64,000 nt of DNA, taken from contig OW121740.1 of the NCBI GenBank assembly GCA_933228675.1, forward strand, positions 4,508,001-4,572,000, given 5' to 3'. Positions 1-10,700 of this stretch are shown here, one piece after another. The notes under the pieces were generated by a model. The model saw only the letters and a program-made list of their open reading frames with translations, was not told the DNA's origin and searched no databases. A program made the position numbers and the translations under genes. Source of the stretch: Stomorhina lunata (Eukaryota > Arthropoda > Insecta > Diptera > Rhiniidae). Within the stretch, counting starts at the first letter, position 1, and each line of letters opens with the position of its first letter.

Positions 1-1010
1 AAATGTAATAGCGAGTCTTATTTTATAGGCTATTGTTTTTTTCTTTGCTTTATTAGCTTAATCCTTTTTTATATTAGCCATAAATTTTTTCCATGTCATT
101 TCATTTATGATAATATTTAATTAATATTCACTTATTTGTTTGTTTTTACACAAGTACAATGTCCATACATATGTATGTATTTATAAAATGTATTTAAATT
201 CATATACACGTACACACATATTGTTTCTGTATGTGCCATTATACCATTTATCAATATGTCTAATTATGTCATATCTTTATTATTTATTTCAAACATTTGA
301 TTTTCTATTATTATTAAATTAAATCAATTTATCTGCTGCTGCGACTCCCCCTTTGATATATAATATTTTTTCTTATTATAAATTGCTTCATATTACATTT
401 CGCACATAATATAAATATATTTGAAATGAAAAAAATGTTATTACATTTGCAAATAATAAATATAACAATAGAAGTAAGATAGAACGAAAAAAGTTGACAC
501 ACACATTCTTAAGGTATTTATATGTATTGAAATATCTCACTATAACTATAATAATCGTATATTTAAAAAAATAAAGGCAGTATTAAAAAACATTGAGTTA
601 TGTTGCAATTTAGTTTAATGAACAATATATTTACATACAAATAACTAAATCGAAAATAAGCCTTTAACAATTTTATAATTCGTTTAAGAGTTAGGGGTAA
701 GTATGTAATAGAAATTCTAGTGAGGGCCTGGAAATTAAAACAAACCGATTTGAAGCTACTATAAGGAATACATTTGAGAAAGGACCTTTCCTTACGCAGT
801 ACAACATTTTTCAGGTGATCCTGATAATTGTTTATGAAAGTAGCCCCAAAACGAAGAACTTCTGCATCATTCGTTTTGTCATGGTACATCCAATAATAAT
901 TTTAAATTTATTTGAAGTTAGTAAATATCGTAGGGCCCTTTTGTTTTAGAAAGGTTGGTTGCGTATATTTAATATATAATGTTAAACAAATACAAAATAT
1001 CAATTACACG
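1..1010. other. AT-rich DNA without a recognisable gene
   Basis: The stretch is strongly AT-rich with short TATGTATG-like microsatellite around 165-185. Short open frames on both strands have no recognisable motif and low-complexity composition. I see no coding, RNA or transposon signature before the hAT-type element that starts at 1011. Confidence 0.6.
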
Positions 1011-1529
1011 TAGAGATGGGTTTAGACCTGGGTATTTACCCATTTGTACCCACTTTTATACCCAGGTATTTATCTAATTTTGGGCAAATACTTATCTGAT
1101 TAACAAATACTCGTTGTTACGTAGTGTAACAGAAATGTAAACATTTTCGAACTTATTTTGAACACAACAAAAATTCTTAATAAGAACCGTTTATCAGCGT
1201 GCTTGTGTCAAATAGAAAATGCCATAAATTTTTCATTAGAAGGTATGCAAGACGATATACATTCAACTTCAACAGGAATTACGAAATCTACTCAATATGA
1301 GTTTTTATCGGATACGGATAACGACAGCGATTACGATTAAATTCAAAAATTATTTCATTTGTTATTAAAAAATTTAATTCAAAATTAAGTTCTTTTAATT
1401 TATTTAAATTTTTCTTTATTCTGATTTATACCCATATGAGTAAATACCCAAGTGCTTGGGTAAATACCTGGGTATTTACCTTTAAGTACCCAATTTACCA
1501 TTTGGGTATTTATACTTGTCCCATCACTA
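1011..1529. mobile_element. Non-autonomous hAT-type transposon
   Basis: The left end is TAGAGATGGG and the right end is CCCATCACTA, whose complement TAGTGATGGG differs at one base. The element is flanked by a perfect 8-bp direct repeat ATTACACG at 1003-1010 and 1530-1537. An 8-bp duplication and a TAG-type terminus fit the hAT superfamily. Both subterminal regions are packed with inverted copies of a GGGTATTTACCC-like motif, as expected for transposase binding sites in a short hAT derivative. At 519 bp it is far too short for a full transposase and must depend on one elsewhere. The clean duplication argues for a fairly recent insertion. Confidence 0.85.
1125..1340 (+). pseudogene. Possible C-terminal remnant of a hAT transposase
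   Basis: An open frame inside the hAT-type element runs from a stop at 1122 to TAA at 1338-1340. It has no ATG near its start, so it is not an independent gene. The residues NKNRLSACLCQIENAINFSL resemble the loose pattern RNRL-x-VE-x-L-x-F at the extreme C-terminus of hAT transposases, and the tail is acidic (DTDNDSDYD). Its position just upstream of the right inverted repeat suits a deletion derivative that kept the 3' end of the parent gene. The similarity is weak and by eye; it could be a chance frame. Confidence 0.35.
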
Positions 1530-1537
1530 ATTACACG

Positions 1538-2631
1538 TAATATAAGCTTTATTTCTTACAATTGCTCTAAAGAAAACATATGAGATATCTTTAAAAAAAC
1601 CAGCAACACACTTGCCTACTTTTCCATAAAACTAGATATTTTTCGATAACTCATTTTGGTTATAATCACTTGGCTCAAATTTATTGGAAAACACATGAAC
1701 TCGTTAACTTATTCTTATTTTAAAGTACAGTTTAATTGTATTCTTAAGTTACCCTAATCATATAATTTTGTTTATTTTTAAAGGAAAAACATGAAAGAAA
1801 TGAAATTATGACATCAAAAGTCCTACATAAGTCTCCAATTTCATTTACCATTATTAAAGTTACAACAGCTTTATAACCAGTTAAACCAACTAACAGATAA
1901 TTTGTATAAAGCAAAGGAAGGAAATAAATAAGACATATAAAACCTCAAAATGTACAAAAAATAATGACATGATATTTGAGATTTTTAAAATACCAAATAA
2001 TTTAATTGACAAAGGGTTTAAAGAAATCTTTGAAAATTCTTAAAATTGTTTATCAATCTTTAACAACTGGCTGTAGTGTTTTTTATAAATAAAAATATAT
2101 AAAATCACATACTTGGAGCTTTTCAAAATCATTTAAAAATATATCCACAAAAAGATTTTTATAATACAAAATTCATGTTTAAATTTTTTAGTCGATTGAA
2201 AAAAAATTGTGGAAAATTGTTAACTGAAAACATGAATCAAATTTCAGCAAATTGCCAAAATAACAATAACAGCCGCAGCAGCTCAAGCAACAGCATCAAA
2301 TTAAATCAACATTGAAATGACATAGACTGTTTTCTTTGCAAGGATGAAGGGAAAAACAACTAGAGCTCCAACATCAAAATTAATAAATTCAAACATGAGA
2401 ATATTCTTTTGGAGGAATATGGAAAATTGTTTTATTTTATTATATTCCTATATTTTTCTTTGTATGCAACAAAGTTGTGTAGACACAATTGGTAATTTAT
2501 TAAATTGATTTAAAGCACCTAAAAATATACTACAGTTTTTGGTGCAAAAAAAGTAATAAAAACATATGGTAACAAATACGATCAAATATGGCATAGACTT
2601 AAATATAGAAAAAAACAAAGAAGCTGTAGTC
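1538..2631. other. AT-rich DNA without a recognisable gene
   Basis: Nothing gene-like is visible. A small CAG/CAA-rich patch around 2262-2302 is the only compositional break. The right edge grades into the 12-bp satellite through degenerate units. Confidence 0.55.
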
Positions 2632-3924
2632 AAAGACATATACTAAGGCATAGACAAAGACATAGACTAAGACATAGACTAAGACATAGACTAAGACATA
2701 GACTAAGACATAGACTAAGACATAGACTAAGACATAGACTAAGAAATATACTAAGAAATAGACTAAGTAATAGACTAAGACATACCCTAAGACTTAGACT
2801 AAGACATAGACTAAGACGTAGACTAAGACATAGACTAAGACATAGACTAAGACATAGACTAAGACATAGACTAAGACATAGACTTAGACATAGACTAAGA
2901 CATAGACTAAGACATAGACTAAGACATAGACTAAGACATAGACTAAGACATAGACTAAGACATAGACTAAGACATAGACTAAGACATAGACTAAGACATA
3001 GACTAAGACATTGACTAAGACATAGACTAAGACATAGACTAAGACATAGACTAAGACATAGACTAAGACATAGACTAAGACATAGACTAAGACATAGACT
3101 AAGACATAGACTAAGACATAGACTAAGACATAGACTAAGACATAGACTAAGACATAGACTAAGACATAGACTAAGACATAGACTAAGACATAGACTAAGA
3201 CATAGACTAAGACATAGACTAAGACATAGACTAAGACATAGACTAAGACATAGACTTAGACATAGACTAAGACATAGACATAGACTAAGACATAGACTAA
3301 GACATAGACTAAGACATAGACTAAGACATAGACTAAGACATAGACTAAGACATAGACTAATACATAGACTAAGACATAGACTAAGACATAGACTAAGACA
3401 TGGACTAAGACATAGACTAAGACATAGACTAAGACATAGACTAAGACATAGACTAAGACATAGACTAAGACATAGACTAAGACATAGACTAAGACATAGA
3501 CTAAGACATAGACTAAGACATAGACTAAGACATAGACTAAGACATAGACTAAGACATAGACTAAGACATAGACTAAGACATAGACTAAGACATAGACTAA
3601 GACATAGACTAAGACATAGACTAAGACATAGACTAAGACATAGACTAAGACATAGACTAAGACATAGACTAAGACATAGACTAAGACATAGACTAAGACA
3701 TAGACTAAGACATAGACTAAGACATAGACTAAGACATAGACTAAGACATAGACTAAGACATAGACTAAGACATAGACTAAGACATAGACTAAGACATAGA
3801 CTAAGACATAGACTAAGACATAGACTAAGGCATAGACTAAGACATAGACTAAGACATAGACTAAGACATAGACTAAGACATAGACTAAGACATAGACTAA
3901 GACATAGACTAAGACATAACCTAA
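2632..3924. repeat. 12-bp tandem satellite (GACTAAGACATA)n
   Basis: About 107 near-identical copies of a 12-bp unit run without interruption. The first 200 bp are more variable (for example ACTAAGAAATA and ACATACCCTAAG), and a 6-bp phase slip (GACATAGACATAG) occurs near 3271-3290. Because 12 is a multiple of three, the minus strand reads as a long VLVYVLVY open frame, which I treat as an artefact. High internal identity with decayed edges is the usual signature of unequal exchange. Degenerate units also occur at 5216-5265 and either side of the MITE at 7211-7560. Confidence 0.95.
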
Positions 3925-5215
3925 AGGTATTCCTATAGGTATCGAATAATACATATAATACAAACAGAAAAGTGACAGATGAAAATTTATTTATTTCAGT
4001 TACTCAACCATAGGAGACATTTTAAACATACATTTAAGCCAAATTGCTCAACAAAGGACAAACTCATTCTTTGTTGTCACAAATACTTTAGAGAATTTTA
4101 ATTCATTATTTATACATATTTGAAAAGGGTTCAGTTTTCAAAGTTTCAAATTATTTAATTATTAACTACTTTGGGATAATTATTAAATGAAATCAACAAA
4201 ATCATTAATTATTGCATTTAAACTTTGTGCGAAAAGTTTTGCTATTAATTTAAAGAAACTTAAGACAAACTTTAAAAAGCGGTTTCTGTAGAAATGATAA
4301 ATGAAGTCCTGTTTGGTATTTAAAATTTTGAAAATATTAAAAAGACCTCAAAAGTTTTCTTGATTCAAGTGAGAAAATTAGAAGACAATAAGTTACTGTG
4401 ACGAAAGTGCTAATTAAGGGTTAAGAATTTAAGTAATGTATTCGAAAAGCAATAAAATTATGCCAGTAATAAAAAACCATTTTACTGTTTATATATATTT
4501 TCAATTATAAAAATATATTAATATTTTATTTTTTATATGTACATAAGAATGTGGTTCGAAGATATATGTATGTATGTACAATGTACATTATACATGTAAG
4601 CGGTTTTTCTATTTTGTATATATTTTTAATTATCACAACACCTTTAGACTAATAAAATTTGGTTGTCAGAACAAACACCTTATAAATTAGTCATCTAGTT
4701 TTTGCTCTAACATATAAATTACACATGCATACATGCAGAGTTTGAACCCATAATAAATATGTAATAGTGTCTGCTAATTATCTAATGATAAGATTCTGTA
4801 AAAACCTGTAGGTTTTTATAATTTTATTATTTTTTTTTCTAATTAATTATCAGTTGTATCATCGTCATGCTGTGATAATGACATAAATTACATTTATTAC
4901 ATATTTTTGGCTTAATCACATAAATATATATATATTTTTTTTTTTTTTTTGTAAATGTTAGATCTATTTAGATTTTGTTGAAATACTTGTTTTTATTATA
5001 ATGTATTTACTTAGTTACACATGTATATGTTATGTACAATGTACGCATTAACATAGTTGCTTATGTTACAGGCTATTAAATTTTTTGTGTATTTAAGTGG
5101 AAATTTTTATACGTGAGTTTACATGTGTCATTGTGAAAATATCTAATGAGTGCACTGATAAAAAATTCTTATCACAGACTAACAATCTTTAGAAAGAAGG
5201 ACAACTTATCCGGTA
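3925..5215. other. AT-rich DNA with microsatellites
   Basis: No gene is visible. The stretch holds a short TATATATA tract followed by a long T run at about 4920-4951 and TATGTATG-type repeats near 4563-4580. Confidence 0.55.
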
Positions 5216-5265
5216 AGACTAAGAAATTGATGAAGATATATACTAAGATATAGACTAAGATACTT
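5216..5265. repeat. Degenerate outlier of the 12-bp satellite
   Basis: About four imperfect units (GACTAAGAAATT, ACTAAGATATAGACTAAGAT) lie 1.3 kb beyond the main array, immediately upstream of the LINE remnant. Confidence 0.6.
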
Positions 5266-5289
5266 AATAACTTTATATTTTACTCAAAG

Positions 5290-6020
5290 ATCGTAGTATA
5301 AGATATATGTGATCTCTTCAAATGAGTTTAAGATTAATTTAGCGGGACCGCAAGGCTCTGTACTTTTTTTTATATATTTCTTATATTCAAAAGCTTTTAA
5401 TCCTAAATAATATTTACAGATGATAGTAACGTCTGCCATTCGTATTTATTCAATTATAGACCAAGTCTTTTTTATGTTCGTGCTATGAGACAAAATATGA
5501 ATGAATCATTAACTAGCTATTTAGAAACAATCTCTAAATGGGGTCGTGAGAAGACATATGTAATATTTGGCTGATCTTGTTACTTCATCTGTATTCATGG
5601 GTGGAGTAAATATCAATTAATCAGATGCTCTTTATGTTTTCAGAATTCAGTATGTTCGATGGACCAACCATGGTTCTCAAGAGTGGAAATTAGCATTAAG
5701 GTGTACGAGATGCTGACCCTGATGTTCCTTGGAAAACTGATCAAGTGAGTTTTGGATTTTCATAAACTTTCCTTGAATAGCATCACAAACATCGGCATTG
5801 TAACCAAGTGCCTCTAAAACCGAACTGTAGTAGATTTGTGTGTCTTACTTCGAGCAACAATTCTACTTTATCTGTCGTTCTAATGGTATTCCTTTATTAT
5901 AAGAATATTCCATCTAGAGAGCTTTTGACACTTCTGTGGGTCGCCTTTTATGAATTAAATTACCTATATTACAACCTTCTAAGGTCAAAATTCAAGCATA
6001 TTTTAGATTTCCATGAGCTT
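5290..6020 (+). pseudogene. Decayed non-LTR retrotransposon reverse transcriptase
   Basis: Several separated blocks read like ORF2 of a Jockey-type or related LINE. At 5324-5365 the frame gives EFKINLAGPQGSVL, the conserved block before the catalytic loop. At 5413-5427 it gives FTDDS, matching the (Y/F)ADD active-site box, and the same frame continues open to about 5557 through CHSYLFNYRPS, MRQNMNESL and WGRE. After further frame breaks, DVPWKTD near 5720 and YYNLLRSKFKHIL near 5964-6005 fit the C-terminal part. Frameshifts and stops, with sequence missing between the PQG and DD blocks, make it a dead copy. The subfamily is inferred from memory of motif spacing, not a search. Confidence 0.75.
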
Positions 6021-6300
6021 TGACTACTGCGCTTGATAAATTTCCCGGCCTAGTTTTGAAAGATTTTCCTCTATTTTGTCTTTCTATCGAAGTTTTGGAC
6101 TTCATATACTAATATAATTTTATCTTTTTCATAGTAATTGTTTTTTCCTAGAGTGAGTTACTAGCCCGACGTCCCAAAGCATATTTTTATCGTTCTTATG
6201 GGACCTCGAAGCACATGTTGCCTCACTGCATTTATAAGTGCTAACGTAGTTCCACGCACAGTAGAATTTCTTTATACATTCCTTGGCAAAAAATATAATA
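6020..6300 (+). repeat. 3' region of the LINE family, copy 1
   Basis: This stretch aligns by eye with 29060-29300 and more loosely with 9780-9990. Shared words include TCTTTCTATCGAAGTTTTGG/TCTTCCTATCGAAGTTTCGG, TTCATAGTAAT/TTCATTGTATT, GTTACTAGCCCG and ATCTTATGGGAC. It follows directly from the YNLLRSK tail of the reverse-transcriptase remnant, so it is probably the 3' untranslated region. Confidence 0.55.
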
Positions 6301-6780
6301 GAGCACTAAAACTTGGTATGCTTCTATCAACTTACTTAACTAAGTTTAAGTTTTTTTTAAAGTTTCATCAAAATTTACATTGCCCATAGCCCCGCTCGTA
6401 TAAGCTGAAAATATTCTTTCGCCCCAAATCTTTGTTTCTTAACCTAACCTGATGAAACTCGACACAGACTAGCAATATTGTTGTTGAAATAAAAATAAAG
6501 TTTCATTGGAAATTTGCCACGCCCATCCTTCCCCGCCCTTTAAGCCCGAAAAAACGTTTTCACCCCAAACGGTTGTTTCTTAACCAATCGCGACGAAACT
6601 TGGCACAAATTATCAGCATTACAAAGTTAAAATATAAGGAAAGTTTCATGGAAATCTGCCACACTCAAACCGAAAATATATTTTTTTTCATTTTTATTTC
6701 TTCACCAAAAGCCATAAAACTTATAACAAATTATCTGTGTTATAAAACTGAAATATATACAAAGTTTAATGAATAACTAT
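6300..6780. repeat. Four diverged ~130-140-bp tandem units
   Basis: Related blocks recur at about 6306, 6446, 6586 and 6718. Each carries a GAAACTTGGCACA-like start (TGAAACTCGACACAGAC, CGAAACTTGGCACAAAT), then an AAAGTTTCATGGAAAT-like stretch and a GC-richer CCACGCCCATCC/GCCCG block. Units are heavily diverged, so this is an old tandem duplication. It directly follows LINE copy 1. Confidence 0.65.
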
Positions 6781-7210
6781 CAAAATTAATAATTGTTACT
6801 GACTTATGGTGAAGTGTAACTAAGATTCGGAGTAGCCAGATATTGTACTCCAATTTGTAAATTTTGTTTTGTTTATCTTATTCATCACTTTTTTCAAATA
6901 CCCGTTAAATAATCCTTAATCTTTATTAATTGTAATATGAAAATAATTAATCCTAAAAGTATGCAATACATTTTCTTTGAAATATTGAGGTGAAATTTCA
7001 TATGATTTTTTTTATAAAATTAATAAATTTGTTCAACAGTATGAAATATTATGGGAATTTTATTTATTAATTCGAAAGAATACACTTTTACCCTTTATTT
7101 GATTGTAACCAGAGAACGAAGCTAGGCAAAGCTAACCTTTTTTCCATCCAAACATCCCTAGAGTGTCTAATTGCTCTATGTAAAATTTTATTACCAGAAC
7201 ATCAGAACGA
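6781..7210. other. AT-rich DNA without a recognisable gene
   Basis: No motif, repeat or coding signature was found. Confidence 0.5.
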
Positions 7211-7226
7211 CATAGACTAAGATATA

Positions 7227-7469
7227 TGTGGCTTAGTGCTAAAAGGGCCATTGTCAAAAAAAAATAGTTTTGAGAAAATTTGATTTAAAGTTTTTATTTT
7301 CCATATAAATTCATAGTAACATTGCCCAGAAATACCCTTTTAAATCTGTTCTGAGTTAAGTTAGAAATTACCAGTTGAAGCCAAATAAAAGAGCATAAAG
7401 AAGGAAATAAAATGAAATGATTAACCCAAATCAGAAAATCGACATAGGTCCTTTTAGATCCAAGCCACA
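7227..7469. mobile_element. MITE family M, copy 1
   Basis: A 243-bp element has terminal inverted repeats of nearly 30 bp: TGTGGCTTAGTGCTAAAAGG at the left and its imperfect complement ending AAGCCACA at the right. It is flanked by GATATA on both sides (7221-7226 and 7470-7475), a candidate 6-bp duplication. Removing the element and one duplication joins ACATAGACTAAGATATATAC, that is, degenerate 12-bp satellite, so it inserted into an old satellite block. A second copy lies at 43822-44040. No coding capacity; the superfamily is not clear to me. Confidence 0.8.
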
Positions 7470-7475
7470 GATATA

Positions 7476-9719
7476 TACTAAAGCATAGATTAGTGAAATT
7501 AAAAGACATAAGTAATTAGATAGATTAATGAATATATTAAGACAATGACTTAGTGGTCATGCTATAGTCGGATCTTCGTGCCACAACAACTCAGTATTTT
7601 TAGGATTCTGACCAAGTCCTACCACTTTTATGATATTCGCTGTTACAACTTCTTTTTCTGTTATCCTGGACTCAAAGTGGAGCATAGGTCCTCGCTTACC
7701 TAAACATATGAATTTCAAAATTGATGTCCCTAATAAACCAACTTTTTTCTCTGCGTGTACTGTATAAAACTCAATAGTAGATGGTTTTAGCTTGATTTAC
7801 CACACATTGATTGCTTTTAACATTTTCTGTGTATTTTTTTACAATACAATTCACATTTTCAATAAGTACTTATGTACTTTTAGTTTAAAACATACCTAAA
7901 TTCTGTAATTTGTTATATTTTGTGTAAACACATTTATGGAGAAAAGCGAATAAATGTCTAGACTAATAAATATATAATTTATATTTGGCAATTTAGCCAA
8001 ATAAATCTATAGGAAAAATAGAAAAGTAAGCATTATTTAATGTTCAACAATTTTTTACCCTTTACCTCTATAGATGGATTTTGGTATACTTAGTTAATGT
8101 TGATGTTTGTAATAAATAGAAATATTGATAAAACATTGGAATGGCAGGTAAACCTTTTTAAGTCCACAAATCGTTACACAAAGTGTATTCTAATTAAATT
8201 TTAGCTCAAAAGTGTAAGGTATCAAGGAGTAGGCCTCAACCTACTATAGTACTTTCTTGCACGTTGTTTTTTTTTTTTAATTTTAAAAATACCTTTTCTA
8301 AAATCACCAAAAGTTTAACAAATTTAATCAAAAGTATTTTGATAAAACTTTACTTTCAACAGTGTCAAATTTTCTTAACACAAGTCAATTCTTTGGAGAT
8401 CTAAAATATACAACAAAAATTTATCACAAAAACAAAATTTTCTTTTATTAAAGTGCAAAAGAATATAAAGTTTTTGACACTAAACCTCAAATGGCTTAAA
8501 ACTGTTCGTTTTTCTTCGATTTTTTTGCTTTCAAAGCAACTCACACAAACATAGATAATACTTTGGGAAATTCTTAGTTCAACCCCCTATTTGCCAGTTT
8601 TTCGCCTCAACTTAAGTTTCGAGAAAATCTGGTTTGGCAAAAACAAATACCTGGAATAATGTCAAGAAAATATTGTTGCAAACCCAAATCTCATATAAAA
8701 TCACTTTAATAAAATGTATTAAAACTAGACTAAAACAATAACTATAATAACACGTATCAATTTAGGATGACAATATTTTTTTGCTCTTATCTTAAAAATT
8801 AGTATGGCAAAGATAACATAAATTAATGACAGCTATTGAAAGGAATGTAAACCTTTTTTGCAAAATAATTTAATATAAAGAAAATAATTTAAGCCAGTGC
8901 CAGCTGACAAATTTTATTTACTAAGGTTCTGAAAATTTATCTTATAATTTTTTTTTTATTTTGTCTTCTAATATAAACTTCTAATGACAATAGCAGTTTG
9001 CCAATAAATGTCGATAAAAGTAATAAGACATATTTTCTTTATCTACCTTAAACAAGTATAATGATATATATAAAATACATATGTACAAAATATACAAGTT
9101 AGAAAAATATTCTTCAGGGATGGGAGTTTTACACTTTTGTACAAATCCTAATCTATTGAGAAACTGTCTTAGTTCCAAATAAATATTCACAAAACTCACA
9201 ATTATAAATGGATTTTAATGAATTTTAAAAACTGTATTTTTTGCCAAATCTTATTCGCATTTTTATTTTCCATCCCTGCTTTAATTCCCAAATATTTCTT
9301 ACTTTTACGTGTCTTTTGCAAATTTGGTTATTGTAGTTTTTCTTGTATCTTATATATTTAGTTTTTTTTTTATTATTTGGCAAAGTCATTGACCAAATTA
9401 GAGTTGTCATTTTAACAAAGACACAAATGGGAATAACTGTCTTATAAATCAAATTAATATTAAATCTAAGAAAAAAAGTCCCATAACCAAAAACTAATAA
9501 GGCAGAGTTCTTATTTCGGATAACATCAACCTATTTGCCCAAGCAAATAAAATGGTTTTGGAAATATGGAAAAACAAAAAACATAATTTAATCATTCTTA
9601 AAGCAATAGAAATCTTAACACTTTATCAAAAATTTCAAATTCTTAGACTTTTTTGCACTTTTCTTGGTCAATTGTAAAATAATATTAAACAAGCTGATTA
9701 TAACTTACACGTTTTGTTT
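7476..9719. other. AT-rich DNA, no recognisable gene
   Basis: A few degenerate 12-bp satellite units trail to about 7560. The block 7550-7780 is slightly richer in GC but has no open frame I recognise. The rest is plain AT-rich sequence with homopolymer runs. Confidence 0.5.
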
Positions 9720-9990
9720 CTCTTAATTACTTAAATGGCCTATATTTACAAACTGTTAAGGTCAAAGGCCTACCATATTTTAGAATTACATGCGCTTCGA
9801 TCTTGAGTTCATATTCTCCAATTTCGTAGAACAATCTTTAAAAGGTTTTGCTATACTTAGTCTTTCCGTGGAAGTTTCGGATGTCCTTTTTTAACACTTT
9901 TTGTAGATTATGAGGGACCTTTTTCATTTTAATTTTAGCTTTTTCATAGTAATCTTTGTTTCTCTAGAATTCCATAATTTCTTTATAACA
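9720..9990 (+). repeat. 3' region of the LINE family, copy 2
   Basis: The block beginning CTGTTAAGGTCAAAGGCC matches 5975-6180 and 29015-29215 across about 250 bp, including ATTTTAGAATTACATG, the TCTTTCCGTGGAAGTTTCGG stretch and CTTTTTCATAGTAATC. Only the 3' part is present, which is typical of a 5'-truncated LINE copy. The A4T4-type array starts immediately downstream. Confidence 0.55.
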
Positions 9991-10429
9991 GACCTTGGGC
10001 TGTTGTTTTCTAATCAAAATTGAAATTTTTATTATTTTCCAAAAATAATAGGAGTTCTGCGAAAAATGTAGTATTTTAACAAAAACCAAAATGGTACAAA
10101 ATTAAGATGAAAAAGGGTTGAAATACAAATTTAAAAATATTTTTAATTCAAATTTTCTATGGAAATAACGAAAAAATTGTCCATATAAAAATTTAATAAC
10201 GGAAATTTATCTGTAGAAAAGTTTATGATAAAAGGTTTTCCAAAAAATTCTAGTACATAAAAGTATTTTATTACAAAAAATTAATAAAAAAAACTTATTT
10301 TTATAAGGAAAAAATATTACAGATAACATTATAATAAACAATTTTATTTGGAAAAATTTGACGATGAAAAATTTTCAATACAAAATTTTTTAATGAAGTG
10401 AAGGAAGATGAAAACTGAAAATTGTTTGT

Positions 10430-10700
10430 GTTTTGTTCAGTCGATGATCTAGGCTTTTACTTTTGGTTTATGAACATGATTCTAAAAAGTTTTGTTTGTA
10501 AATAAGTACTAATGCAAGGTTTTCGATCTGTCTAAATTGGGGATAATCCTCCTGAAGAGATGGCCTAACCAACCATTGAAACGCGTCGAGGAATTTTGAT
10601 TTCTCCGCAAACAATTTTTGGCTTTTTATCAATAAATTGGTCTGTTATATTAATAAATAAATGTAACAGGTTTGAAATCAAATGCGAATAGTCATTCTTT
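10430..10700 (+). mobile_element. Candidate retroelement fragment carrying a hammerhead motif
   Basis: This stretch is not satellite but lies inside the A4T4 array. Its 10564-10650 part matches the complement of 60250-60330 (CTAACCAACCATTGAAAC, CGTCGAG, then a TTTTTGGCTTTTTATCAATAAA-like tail), so it is a dispersed element. Penelope-like elements are known to carry minimal hammerhead ribozymes in their terminal repeats, which makes that class the first guess. No protein-coding part and no clear target duplication was found. Confidence 0.5.
10547..10592 (+). ncRNA. Type I hammerhead ribozyme-like motif
   Basis: The order of parts fits a type I hammerhead. Stem I pairs TCCTC (10547-10551) with GAGGA (10588-10592). 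The core CTGAAGA (10552-10558) fits CUGANGA. Stem II pairs GATGG (10559-10563) with CCATT (10573-10577) around a 9-nt loop. GAA follows at 10578-10580. Stem III is minimal, AC/GU around GC (10581-10586), and C at 10587 completes a GUC cleavage triplet. The very short stem III and a G-U pair at the base of stem II are weak points. Short stem III forms that work as dimers are known from Penelope-like elements. Activity is not shown. Confidence 0.6.

Noticed and set aside
3256..3963. 235-codon minus-strand frame of VLVY repeats
   Set aside because: It is the 12-bp satellite read in a stop-free frame; the unit length is a multiple of three and nothing else supports coding.
6447..6460. CTGATGAAAC as a hammerhead core
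   Set aside because: No stem II lies between the two core parts; it belongs to the ~135-bp tandem repeat.
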